DNA from: Promethearchaeota archaeon
Lineage (GTDB): Archaea > Asgardarchaeota > Lokiarchaeia > Sigyniarchaeales > SOKP01
DNA length: 34,231 nucleotides
Reading direction: 5' to 3'
NCBI GenBank assembly: GCA_018238625.1
Contig: JABCSY010000041.1
Span: 1-34,231, forward strand
Shown: one piece after another, positions 1 through 7,146 of the stretch
Layout: each line of letters opens with the position of its first letter
Position numbering within the stretch: position 1 is the first letter of the stretch
Notes under the pieces: model-generated
What the model was told of the DNA's origin: nothing
Databases searched by the model: none
What the model saw: only the letters and a program-made list of their open reading frames with translations
Made by a program: the position numbers and the translations under genes

Positions 1-1204
1 ATTATCTGAATATGGAAAAAAATTTCTGCGATTACCACTTCGCATAGACAAACACAATAAGGGATATGTAGATTTTTATATTGGTCCTAAAAAATTACGT
101 AAAATCGTTGACAATGAGGTTATAACTTCACCAAACAAATTATTAACCGATTGTAAAGCTTTACAAAAAGATTTGTTTAAACAAGGTTACGATAAAAAAC
201 GCGAGCGATACTTAGAAAAAATGTTAACGGCGATGAGGGCTTCAATTGAAATATTAAACGGTGTCGAAATTCCTTTTAAGGAGCAATTTTTAAGGCTATA
301 TGATGTAGTCTTACAACCCGTTAAAGAATCTGAATTAGATAACTTAAAGGAAGAGTTTAACGCAGCATATGATGGTCTTGGAAGTTTAGAGAAACGATTA
401 AACGATTTAAGAGTACGACGAATTGTTCCTGAAAGTAAAGTATTTGGATTATTTAAGAAAGCTCTCAACATCACGAGAGAGCGAACTAAAGAAGTGTTTG
501 TCGATCTCTTACCTGAAAGTGAGCACATTAATATAGAGTTAGTAAAAAATAACAACAATAATAAAATTAAATGGACTTATTACAATTGGTACCTGGGTAA
601 TTTACGTTCCCAAATAGAAGTTAACCCGAATTATAACATGTATTGGACCTTATTTTTGCCCTCTGCCGCTCACGAAGGGTACCCTGGCCATCATACAGAA
701 TTTATTGTCAAAGAACAAACGCTATATCGCGAGTTAAATCAATTTGAACACTCAATCCTGCTATTAAACTCGCCCAAGTTAATAATTTGCGAAGGTATTG
801 CGAATACAGCAGTTAATATGCTTTTTAACTATCGGGAGCAAGCAGAAATTAGTTTACGAGATTTTTGTCAAGACTCGTCAAAAGAAGATTCTCTTGATGC
901 ATTAATGGCACAAAACAAAGTAAAAGGAAAAATGTCCCTTTATTTGTATAATCTTGCTTATTACGCGCTAATTGACGGGTGGAGCGAAGAGAGATTAACT
1001 CGGTACTCAACCAGTTTTGGAATTTTTAGCCAAGAAAATATTAAAAATCGAATAAAAATATTATTAAATCCAGTACATTCAACTACTACTTTTTCGTATA
1101 ATATAGGAAGCAAACTCATAATAAAAAAATATGGGGAATTTCCTTCGGTTAAGAATTTTCGAGATCTGCTTACCAACCCGATTCTCCCCTCCGATTTAGC
1201 ATAA
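1..1204 (+). CDS. DUF885-family metallopeptidase-like protein, left copy (5' end outside window)
   Basis: The frame is open from base 2 to the TAA at 1202-1204 with no stop, so the gene begins upstream of the window; the TTG at 173 is internal and not the real start. The signature HEGYPGHH (bases 671-694) is the HExxPGHH metal-site motif of the DUF885 family. A downstream Cys-Glu-Gly-Ile segment near base 790 could supply a further acidic ligand. Family members are thought to be zinc peptidase-like, but substrates are poorly known. There is no signal peptide in the visible part. The last 188 residues match the gene at the right end of the window without gaps, 133 of 188 identical by hand count. 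A T-rich stretch (1252-1267) just after the gene is a plausible terminator. Family assignment is firm; function is not. Confidence 0.85.
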   Translation, partial: LSEYGKKFLRLPLRIDKHNKGYVDFYIGPKKLRKIVDNEVITSPNKLLTDCKALQKDLFKQGYDKKRERYLEKMLTAMRASIEILNGVEIPFKEQFLRLYDVVLQPVKESELDNLKEEFNAAYDGLGSLEKRLNDLRVRRIVPESKVFGLFKKALNITRERTKEVFVDLLPESEHINIELVKNNNNNKIKWTYYNWYLGNLRSQIEVNPNYNMYWTLFLPSAAHEGYPGHHTEFIVKEQTLYRELNQFEHSILLLNSPKLIICEGIANTAVNMLFNYREQAEISLRDFCQDSSKEDSLDALMAQNKVKGKMSLYLYNLAYYALIDGWSEERLTRYSTSFGIFSQENIKNRIKILLNPVHSTTTFSYNIGSKLIIKKYGEFPSVKNFRDLLTNPILPSDLA

Positions 1205-1410
1205 AATTACATCAAAAATTTTTTCATTAACATTCGATTTAAAAAATAAAAGTTCTCTTTCTTTTTTTAGGAGTTTAAATAATTTTTCTCAATTAATTAA
1301 TTGTTTTAAAAGAACTTATCATAAACGTTTCAATTCGGTTTCAAATTAAAAAAAAAAATAGTTAAAAACAAATCACCTAACAAATAAAGTGAGAAAAAAT
1401 GCCTGGTCAA
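600..1410 (+). repeat. Left arm of a window-bracketing inverted repeat
   Basis: This stretch (3' half of the left DUF885 gene plus downstream noncoding DNA) aligns in inverted orientation with 33340-34231. The coding parts are collinear without indels. The first about 60 noncoding bases have diverged, then similarity resumes at 1268 and stops sharply at 1410. The true outer limit lies beyond the window. Confidence 0.85.
1268..1410 (+). other. Conserved noncoding block with possible promoter, left copy; fills most of the 1205-1528 gap
   Basis: The 1205-1528 gap holds no long gene. From 1268 to 1410 it matches the reverse complement of 33340-33481 (143 against 142 bp). Both begin TAGGAGTTTAAATAA and share TTCGGTTTC in the middle. 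The last 33 bases (1378-1410) differ at one position. TTTAAATAA (1274-1282) could be a TATA box, placing a transcript start near 1303. A T-rich run at 1457-1472 could end the transcript. Conservation of a noncoding block that runs into an ATG suggests a short transcript or the leader of a tiny gene. Decay from a once longer duplicated gene is the main alternative. Confidence 0.55.
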
Positions 1411-1428
1411 GGAGAAGGAATGCCTTAA
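1399..1428 (+). CDS. Nine-codon mini-ORF MPGQGEGMP, left copy
   Basis: ATG at 1399, TAA at 1426-1428. It starts exactly inside the most conserved 33 bases of the duplicated block. Its counterpart at 33322-33351 has the same length, the same first four codons and also ends Pro-stop. There is no clear Shine-Dalgarno; the upstream sequence is A-rich. It could be a real micropeptide or leader peptide, or the surviving 5' end of a lost gene. Nothing proves translation. Confidence 0.3.
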   Translation: MPGQGEGMP

Positions 1429-1528
1429 AATGATGTTTTTTATAAGTGCATCACATATTTTACTTTCTTTTTAGAATGTTTTATACTTGTTAAATACAAT
1501 GAAGGAGTATAAAACAAATATTAAACTC

Positions 1529-2185
1529 CTAGATTTCTAGAGTTTTAATAAGTTTTGGAATGTTTTCCCCTGTAATTGCACTTGTTGTAAATATTTTGAT
1601 GTTTGGATTTATTTCCTTGGCATCGTTGATCATTTCCTCTAAATTGATATCTATAACATCAAGTAGATCAATTTTATTAATAACTGCAATATCTGAAAAT
1701 TTAAACAACAAGGGGTGCTTCCGAATTACCCATGGGCCTTCAGTAATGGAAACTACTACAATACGCTTATCAGTTCCTAAGATAAAATCTGAGGGGCAAA
1801 TAAGATTTCCCACGTTTTCTATAAAAACGACGTCGTAATTGCTTAAATCGTGATTTTTTATTACTTGAGAGATGTGATAAGAATTTAAAGCGCATTCTCG
1901 ACCTGTATTAATTTGGATGGTTTTTACACCGTGTTTCTCTATGCGATCAGCGTCAATTCTTGTAGCTACATCTCCATTTATTACTAAAACCCTTTTTTCT
2001 TTAGAAATCCTTTCTGATATCGATTCTAAAAGGGCCGTTTTTCCAGCTCCTATAGCTCCAACAACATCAAAAGAGCGAATGTTATACTTATTAAAATCTT
2101 TTTTATTTTTGGCTGCTAATCGCTCGTTGTTTTCGATTAAATCCTCGTTTAATTCTATAATTTTTGACAATCCTTCTTCTGGCAT
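1529..2185 (-). CDS. hypB: HypB-like GTPase (nickel insertion for [NiFe]-hydrogenase) with altered metal motif
   Basis: HypB is a SIMIBI-class GTPase that delivers nickel to hydrogenase with HypA. Numbering from an upstream TTG at 2233, the P-loop GAIGAGKT is at 59-66, NKID at 186-189 and SAI at 218-220. I place the start at the ATG at 2185 (residue 17), which gives a normal HypB N-terminus and removes a 32-bp overlap with the upstream gene. HypB proteins normally have a Cys-His pair in the G-domain metal site (GKECHLDA-type motif). Here Cys114 is present but the next residue is Ala, and the segment reads GRECALNS. The second metal-site Cys (146) is kept. No hydrogenase subunit or other hyp gene lies in this window. 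It could serve another nickel enzyme, or bind metal differently. Confidence 0.88.
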   Translation of the reverse strand: MPEEGLSKIIELNEDLIENNERLAAKNKKDFNKYNIRSFDVVGAIGAGKTALLESISERISKEKRVLVINGDVATRIDADRIEKHGVKTIQINTGRECALNSYHISQVIKNHDLSNYDVVFIENVGNLICPSDFILGTDKRIVVVSITEGPWVIRKHPLLFKFSDIAVINKIDLLDVIDINLEEMINDAKEINPNIKIFTTSAITGENIPKLIKTLEI

Positions 2186-2201
2186 TTTAAATCGGTTATT
2201 C

Positions 2202-3107
2202 TTATCGATGCTTAAATTTATAGTAATGAACAAAGTATGACGCTAATATACCTCCTAAATCGGGAAGATAAACAAGTAAATAAATTGGATTACCGATTGC
2301 AAGTAATAGACCTGGAACAACTTTTAGTAAAACTAAGAAAGCTATTATAGTTTTTCCTTTCATTTTTATTGGAAGGAAGAATAGTAAAAACGTCATTTCT
2401 CGGTTCCAGTTCATAAAAATCATGAAACATATGACACCTAAAAGAGCTCCTGAGGCTAAACCGTATGGAACAATAATTACACTTCCCAATGGCACGTAAA
2501 TCAATTGTAACAGGAGCATTAATAAAATATAAACTAATCCCGTAAAAATGGCGCAAATAAAATACAATTGCAATAAAAATTTAGTTCCAAATACGCGTTC
2601 AATATTCTTAATTATCATATTAAAAAATATTATTATAATAAATAGAAAAAACAATCCAAATAAATCAGAAGTATAACTAACAAAAAGAGACGTAATAAAT
2701 GTCCACCAATAATATTCTAAAAAGCTATAACTACTTAAGGTTAAAAATAAAGGGTATCCCATAACCATAGAAGCTATAGACATGATAAAAATCGCAACAA
2801 TCAAGAATGTTGTAGCGTTGGTTTTTGTTGTTTTAGAATCATTACTTTTATAGTGTCTTATTGTTCTTTCCTTTTGTTTTTCTTGTCTTTTTATATATTT
2901 CTTAAATTCTCTTGTAGTTCCGTGCGAACTAACACTTTTTGAAGGGCTTTCTCTCAAATTTAAAGGGATAATAGGTCCATGTTTTATTTCAAAAGTACAT
3001 TGATGATTTTCTGGTAGTCTATGTTTTTTACAATAAACTCCGCCACAATACTTGCAATTAAAAGGTAAATAATTGATCTGTTCGCCACAATGTTCGCAAA
3101 ATGTCAT
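2202..3107 (-). CDS. AN1 zinc finger fused to a rhomboid-family membrane domain
   Basis: The N-terminus is a textbook AN1 zinc finger: Cys4, Cys7, Cys18, Cys21, Cys26, His29, His35, Cys37. A basic linker follows (about 60-98), then about six membrane segments from residue 100 on. Rhomboid features are visible: WWTFITSLF (134-142) at the WR-motif position, FFNM (161-164), IERVFGTKFLL (169-179), ASGALLG with the Ser219 nucleophile position, and LGG after the sixth-helix site. The catalytic His of the usual HLGG motif is Asp283 here, and the first Gly of GxSG is Leu217. This suggests an inactive or atypical rhomboid. AN1-rhomboid fusions are known from haloarchaea (RhoII of Haloferax). The next gene upstream also carries AN1 on a membrane protease. 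Start ATG at 3107. Confidence 0.8.
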   Translation of the reverse strand: MTFCEHCGEQINYLPFNCKYCGGVYCKKHRLPENHQCTFEIKHGPIIPLNLRESPSKSVSSHGTTREFKKYIKRQEKQKERTIRHYKSNDSKTTKTNATTFLIVAIFIMSIASMVMGYPLFLTLSSYSFLEYYWWTFITSLFVSYTSDLFGLFFLFIIIIFFNMIIKNIERVFGTKFLLQLYFICAIFTGLVYILLMLLLQLIYVPLGSVIIVPYGLASGALLGVICFMIFMNWNREMTFLLFFLPIKMKGKTIIAFLVLLKVVPGLLLAIGNPIYLLVYLPDLGGILASYFVHYYKFKHR

Positions 3108-3223
3108 GGGTTATTCGCTTAAATTTTTTAATGTAAAATTTTAACTTATAATAATTTTAAGACTTTTATCATTCATAATTTTTTTTAAAATTTTACTCTT
3201 GAAACTGTAATAAACATAAAATA

Positions 3224-4171
3224 TTAGGGAATATAGATGTTTATTCCTAATGGCGTATAAATAATAACCATTGTTATAATAAGCAATGGTAATAATAACC
3301 CAATTAGTCCAAAATATACTTTCTTTTTCCATTTCCATATATTTTGCCCATCCAAAATCCCAAAAGGAAGCATATTGAACGATCCTAACATGAAATTTAA
3401 ATACGCTCCTATACAAAAAATATAATTCAGTGGATATAATGATGTTGGAATAATAAACGAAATTACAAATAATAGCGTGCCATACACCAAATTTACGAAA
3501 GGACCGGCTGCTTTACATAATCCCGTTTTTCTACTAATCTTGTCAAGACCCAAAACGACGACAGCTCCAGGTAAAGCAAACCTTCCAAGAGAGACTAAAG
3601 TCATAAGCAAACCATATGTAAGTAACCTAAATTTTGTTTGCAATTTAAAATGAACAGCTACTTGGCGGTGCCCTAATTCGTGAAAGAGAAAAGCAGTCAC
3701 ATAAAAAGTAGCAAGTATAAATAAAGCCCATAAATATGTAGAACCTACGCTGGTATAAAAGCTCATTAATCCTAAAACATATATTATTATCCCTGCAATT
3801 AAGAAATGAGTTAATTCAGATTTATGAGCCAGAAATATACCCTTGAACGAGATTCCAGAGTCTGGATCGAAAGCATTTTCTGGAACTGTTTGTTCTTGCC
3901 GATACCATGTATAAGTCCCATCTGTCGTTCCACGCACTTCGCTTGGAGTTGACTGTTGCTGATACGTATGCTCTTGTTGAGAAAACGAAGCTTGAGAGCT
4001 TTCAACGTAAGTAGGAGATGATTGCTGATATTGTTGAAGATTTTGACTTTCGATTACAATATTACATTCGTGATCAATAGGATTTTTATGTAAAGAACAA
4101 TAATTTTGACCACATTTAGTACAGTTGAATGTTTCAAGGACGTCGACTCCACAATGATAACATATTGGCAT
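3224..4171 (-). CDS. AN1 zinc finger fused to an M50 (site-2 protease-like) membrane metalloprotease
   Basis: Residues 4-36 form an AN1 finger (Cys4, Cys7, Cys17, Cys20, Cys25, His28, His34, Cys36). A Gln/Ser-rich flexible linker covers about 43-95. The C-terminal two thirds is a multi-helix membrane domain with the zinc protease motif HELGH at 164-168, a GPxxN segment (223-227) and the distal metal-binding Asp in LDG (Asp274). These are the catalytic elements of intramembrane site-2 proteases of family M50, and all appear intact. It lies 116 bp upstream of the AN1-rhomboid gene on the same strand. An A/T-rich TATA-like run (AATTATAATA) lies just upstream of the ATG at 4171. The AN1 domain faces the cytosol by inference; its partner is unknown. 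Confidence 0.88.
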   Translation of the reverse strand: MPICYHCGVDVLETFNCTKCGQNYCSLHKNPIDHECNIVIESQNLQQYQQSSPTYVESSQASFSQQEHTYQQQSTPSEVRGTTDGTYTWYRQEQTVPENAFDPDSGISFKGIFLAHKSELTHFLIAGIIIYVLGLMSFYTSVGSTYLWALFILATFYVTAFLFHELGHRQVAVHFKLQTKFRLLTYGLLMTLVSLGRFALPGAVVVLGLDKISRKTGLCKAAGPFVNLVYGTLLFVISFIIPTSLYPLNYIFCIGAYLNFMLGSFNMLPFGILDGQNIWKWKKKVYFGLIGLLLPLLIITMVIIYTPLGINIYIP

Positions 4172-4394
4172 TGTTAAAACCTATTATAATTTGTTTTAAT
4201 TTTTAATTTGAAAAATAATATTAATGATATAAAATTCAACATTAATAATATTTAGCCTATGTTTATTACAATTTTTTTTTATTTTAATATAAATTAATAA
4301 GTTGGAAAAATGAAGAATAAATAGCTTTTTAGCGTTAATTTTGAACTTTTTAATAATACCACAAAATAATTAAATTAACAATTTACCTATCTAA

Positions 4395-4404
4395 TTATAT
4401 AAAA
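4395..4404 (+). promoter_or_regulatory. TATA box for the small zinc-knuckle gene
   Basis: TTATATAAAA lies in a 250-bp AT-rich gap (4172-4420) that otherwise shows nothing. Archaeal spacing of about 26 bases puts transcription start near 4424, right where the following reading frame must begin. A leaderless transcript is therefore likely. Confidence 0.5.
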
Positions 4405-4423
4405 TAACAAAAAACGGTCGATT

Positions 4424-4678
4424 ATTACGGGGAAAAAAAAAAAATTAATTTATTGTCCTACATGTGAAAAAAAAATCGCACTAAGAAGGAAAAATTTTGA
4501 CCATATTTACCACGAGGTATTAGCCTTTATGGTTATCCTAACTTGTGGGTTAGGGATTTTTATCTATCTTATTTTGAAATATAGTAAAAAGAAAGACCGA
4601 TGCCCCAATTGTGACACTCAATTTGATCTAGAAAACCTTCCAGATAAAGAGGTTTTAGAACAAGATATTTCTAATTAA
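4424..4678 (+). CDS. Small membrane protein with split CPxC zinc knuckles; start codon non-canonical or lost
   Basis: The frame is open from 4403 to the TAA at 4676-4678. It encodes CPTC (starting at 4454-4456), a hydrophobic helix of about 20 residues (FMVILTCGLGIFIYLIL), then CPNC and an acidic tail. The paired CPxC knuckles around one membrane helix look like a genuine small zinc-ribbon membrane protein of about 80 residues. There is no ATG, GTG or TTG in frame before the first knuckle. The upstream TATA box points to initiation at ATT 4424 or a nearby codon. A 12-base A run (4433-4444) could hide a frameshift, but the other frames offer no start either. It is tail to tail with the next gene, 3 bases apart. 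Confidence 0.6.
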   Translation: MTGKKKKLIYCPTCEKKIALRRKNFDHIYHEVLAFMVILTCGLGIFIYLILKYSKKKDRCPNCDTQFDLENLPDKEVLEQDISN

Positions 4679-4681
4679 TCT

Positions 4682-4942
4682 TTACTTGATTTTCATTATA
4701 CTTTTACATCTAGGGCAGATTTTATCTTTATCTGTTAACTCTTTCTTTCTTATCGTCTTTTGATATTTGCATTTTGCCTTTGAACACACTAAGTCGAATT
4801 TCAATAAATTTTTTAGTCCTATTGTATCCTTTTTTTCTTTAGGCTTAGAGTCAGAGTCATTCTTTTTTGGTTTTTTAGTACCCTCTTTTATCTTTGGCTT
4901 TTTTTTAGTTTCTTCTGCTTTTATCCACTTATCTAATCCCAA
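4682..4942 (-). CDS. Small Lys-rich protein with C-terminal zinc ribbon
   Basis: An 86-residue protein. The N-terminal half is a very basic, low-complexity linker after MGLDKWIKAEE. The C-terminal part has Cys-x4-Cys (CSKAKC, residues 53-58) and CPRC (about 76-79), a four-Cys zinc ribbon. The high Lys content suggests nucleic-acid binding, but I do not recognise a named family. It converges on the small zinc-knuckle gene with a 3-bp gap. The AT-rich stretch 4943-5071 between it and the S-adenosylmethionine synthetase holds no gene. Confidence 0.7.
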   Translation of the reverse strand: MGLDKWIKAEETKKKPKIKEGTKKPKKNDSDSKPKEKKDTIGLKNLLKFDLVCSKAKCKYQKTIRKKELTDKDKICPRCKSIMKIK

Positions 4943-5071
4943 TCTTAACTCACATTAATTTTTATTTATTTAATTTCTAATACAATAATTTCTAGTTATT
5001 TTTTACTATTTAGACCTATTATTTAATATAAAAAAAGAACAAAAAAAATTTTACCAATCTAAACTTAAAAA

Positions 5072-6313
5072 TTAAAATACTTGTATTTTACCTGCAATCA
5101 ATCGCTTCCTTAGATCAATCATAGATTCCTTTCTTAGCTTTTCTTCAGAAACTTCTTTCGCGATTTTTTCAATACTAGCAAAATTTACATTTTCAGCAGG
5201 AATTAACTCTATTGAGTTTACCCATGGATCCGTAATTGGACGTCCTATTTGGGATAAAAGCTTTACATGTGCTTCTAGAATGTCACCCTCTCCTCTTTTA
5301 TGGATCTCTCTGGCGATCTCCGTTGATAGGATGTTGTAGATTTTTCCTACATGATTAATTGGGTTTTTTCCACAAACAGCCTCTAAACTCATAGTTCTGC
5401 AAGGTGTAATTAGACCATTAGAGCGGTTTCCACGCCCTACTTCACCGTCATCGCCTGCCTCAGCCGATGTGCCCGTTATCGTAAGAAACAATATATTTTT
5501 CTCTATGTTATCTGCTACATTTACTTGGCAAGTGACTTCGCGTTCTGGGATAATTTTAGCTGCTAAATCTAATACCGCGTTTTTAATTTGATTCGTATAG
5601 TTAATATACTCATCAACGTCGTTGATGTATTTGCTGACCATTGCAGCCGCAACGGTAATTCCGACTTTGTTATCAATTCTTTCAACCATTACCTTAACAT
5701 CTTCTCCCGATCCCTTACATTTATCCTTGAAGCTCGGAGAATTAATTAGGTATTCTGCTTCTAATGTAATTTTTTCTACATCTGAATATGGGGCGTATCC
5801 TACTCCAAAACTTGTGTCATTTGAGAGGGGAATATCTTCCGAATGATGAGACTCGTCAAAAACTCCCGTTAAATCTATTGACCCTGGTCGAACGGCATAA
5901 TCGAATTGTATATCTCTAGCTAAATCAAGGTTTCTAAATATTTTTGCGAGTATTTGGCGTTGCGTATCAAGACAAATAGTAGCAACGGGTACATATTCCA
6001 ATTTATGCTCAGTTCCACATTCTGTAAGAATTTGATGTATAGCTCTTCCTACTATTAAAAAATATTGTGGTTGAATGATCATCCCTCCTCCGAATTCTGG
6101 TTTGGCAACACCACCAACCAAAGCGGCCTTATCAACGTTGTGATGATACACTCTATCGAAATGTTCCAAATAGTAAACACATAACGCTCTCGAACAAGCA
6201 TCAGCAACGGCGTCACAAACGCTATCTGGATGTCCTATTCCTTTCCTTTCGCAAATCTCAGGAAATCGGCTATTTTCAATAGGTAAAAAGTCAGCCCGTG
6301 TGATTTTCAACAT
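5072..6313 (-). CDS. mat: S-adenosylmethionine synthetase, archaeal type
   Basis: Makes S-adenosylmethionine from methionine and ATP, the methyl donor for fibrillarin and radical donor for Elp3 elsewhere in this window. At 413 residues it has the length of the archaeal family, which is only distantly related to bacterial MetK. Visible signatures are ERKGIGHPDS (22-31), HHNVDKAALVGG, a Gly-rich GGGM segment, GTSAEAGDDGEVGRGNR and GKNPINHVGKIY. All family blocks are in order and intact. Start is the ATG at 6313, with a TATA box about 26 bases upstream and so a very short leader. It is divergent from the HTH-CBS regulator, sharing the 6314-6465 promoter region. Confidence 0.96.
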   Translation of the reverse strand: MLKITRADFLPIENSRFPEICERKGIGHPDSVCDAVADACSRALCVYYLEHFDRVYHHNVDKAALVGGVAKPEFGGGMIIQPQYFLIVGRAIHQILTECGTEHKLEYVPVATICLDTQRQILAKIFRNLDLARDIQFDYAVRPGSIDLTGVFDESHHSEDIPLSNDTSFGVGYAPYSDVEKITLEAEYLINSPSFKDKCKGSGEDVKVMVERIDNKVGITVAAAMVSKYINDVDEYINYTNQIKNAVLDLAAKIIPEREVTCQVNVADNIEKNILFLTITGTSAEAGDDGEVGRGNRSNGLITPCRTMSLEAVCGKNPINHVGKIYNILSTEIAREIHKRGEGDILEAHVKLLSQIGRPITDPWVNSIELIPAENVNFASIEKIAKEVSEEKLRKESMIDLRKRLIAGKIQVF

Positions 6314-6333
6314 TTTGATTAAACTCTTTCTTA

Positions 6334-6343
6334 ATTATATAAA
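6334..6343 (-). promoter_or_regulatory. TATA box of the S-adenosylmethionine synthetase gene
   Basis: Read on the minus strand this is TTTATATAAT, centred about 26 bases upstream of the ATG at 6313. The spacing implies a leaderless or nearly leaderless mRNA, a common archaeal arrangement. Confidence 0.55.
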
Positions 6344-6402
6344 TAATTATTTTATTATGTTTTTTTAAATTAATGATAATTATAAAATATTTATTGATAA
6401 TA

Positions 6403-6430
6403 ATATGCATATATTGCATGAAATATGCAT
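6403..6430 (+). promoter_or_regulatory. Three ATGCAT-type repeats between mat and the HTH-CBS regulator
   Basis: ATATGCAT (6403-6410), TATTGCAT (6412-6419) and ATATGCAT (6423-6430) follow each other about one helical turn apart; the outer two are exactly 20 bases apart. They sit directly upstream of a TATA-like TTAAAATATA (6431-6440), itself about 29 bases before the regulator's ATG. ATGCAT is self-complementary, as expected for a dimer site. Autoregulation by the HTH-CBS protein or control of mat are both possible; this is inference from position. Confidence 0.45.
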
Positions 6431-6465
6431 TTAAAATATACTAAATAAGTTTTACGCATTTTAAG

Positions 6466-7032
6466 ATGGAAGTTTTGCCAAATTTATCTCGAATTAAAGA
6501 ACTAAGAAAAAAATTAAACATTAGCCAAAAAGAATTGGGTGAGAAATTAAATATTTCGCAATCTACAATCTCAAGAATAGAAAGTGGAGATATGGACCCA
6601 CCTTATTCTAAAGCGAAAAAAATTATCGAATTCCTAGAAAAAGAACGAAAAATAAAAAAAAAATCAAAAAAGCACGCAGAAGATATTATGACTCCAAAAA
6701 TAATATCTATAGCACCAGATTCGACCATAAAGGAAGTCATAACATTAATGAGTAAATATAATTTTTCACAGATACCAATTTTAGAAAAAAACCATAATTT
6801 CGGAAGTATAACTGCCAAAAAAATTCAGAAACATATTACTACAACTCCAGATTTAATAAACGCAGATATTTTAACTATTATAGAATTGCCCTTTCCTGAA
6901 GTTGAAAAAAATTGGAACGCTAAAGATATATCAAATTTATTAATTAAATACCCTGCCGTATTAGTAAAAGAAAATAATATTTTTATTGGAATTATAACTG
7001 ACGCTGATTTCCTTAAACTTACAAGTAAATAA
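6466..7032 (+). CDS. XRE-type HTH transcriptional regulator with CBS-domain pair
   Basis: Residues 8-58 are a Cro/C1-type helix-turn-helix (LRKKLNISQKELGEKLNISQ, then STISRIESG). After a Lys-rich hinge, residues about 70-188 form two CBS repeats (DIMTPKIISIAPDSTIKEV; second repeat ending IFIGIITDADF). CBS pairs usually bind adenine nucleotides or S-adenosylmethionine. That is notable because the divergent neighbour makes S-adenosylmethionine, but a ligand cannot be read from sequence. HTH-CBS proteins of this length are widespread in archaea. Start is the ATG at 6466, a short distance after a TATA-like run, so a short leader is likely. Confidence 0.88.
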   Translation: MEVLPNLSRIKELRKKLNISQKELGEKLNISQSTISRIESGDMDPPYSKAKKIIEFLEKERKIKKKSKKHAEDIMTPKIISIAPDSTIKEVITLMSKYNFSQIPILEKNHNFGSITAKKIQKHITTTPDLINADILTIIELPFPEVEKNWNAKDISNLLIKYPAVLVKENNIFIGIITDADFLKLTSK

Positions 7033-7146
7033 TGGTTTATCTTTAATGAAAGAAATTAAAATAACAATTAAATTAATTAAGTTCGAATATAATAACACAA
7101 TAAAAAAAATTTATTTAGCTATTTATCTTTTAATTAATGGGAATAT

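Noticed and set aside
173..175. TTG 173 as the start of the left DUF885 gene
   Set aside because: The frame continues open to the window edge, so the true start is upstream.
2186..2233. TTG start for hypB at 2233
   Set aside because: It would overlap the upstream gene by 32 bases and add 16 residues; ATG 2185 gives the usual HypB N-terminus.
2290..2556. Open frame within the rhomboid gene
   Set aside because: It is an out-of-frame shadow of the membrane domain.
3141..3416. Open frame partly inside the AN1-M50 gene on the same strand
   Set aside because: It overlaps the M50 C-terminus in another frame and its peptide has no recognisable motif.
7078..7095. TTCGAAT resembling a tRNA T-loop
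   Set aside because: No flanking GC-rich stems or cloverleaf; the region is an AT-rich promoter.
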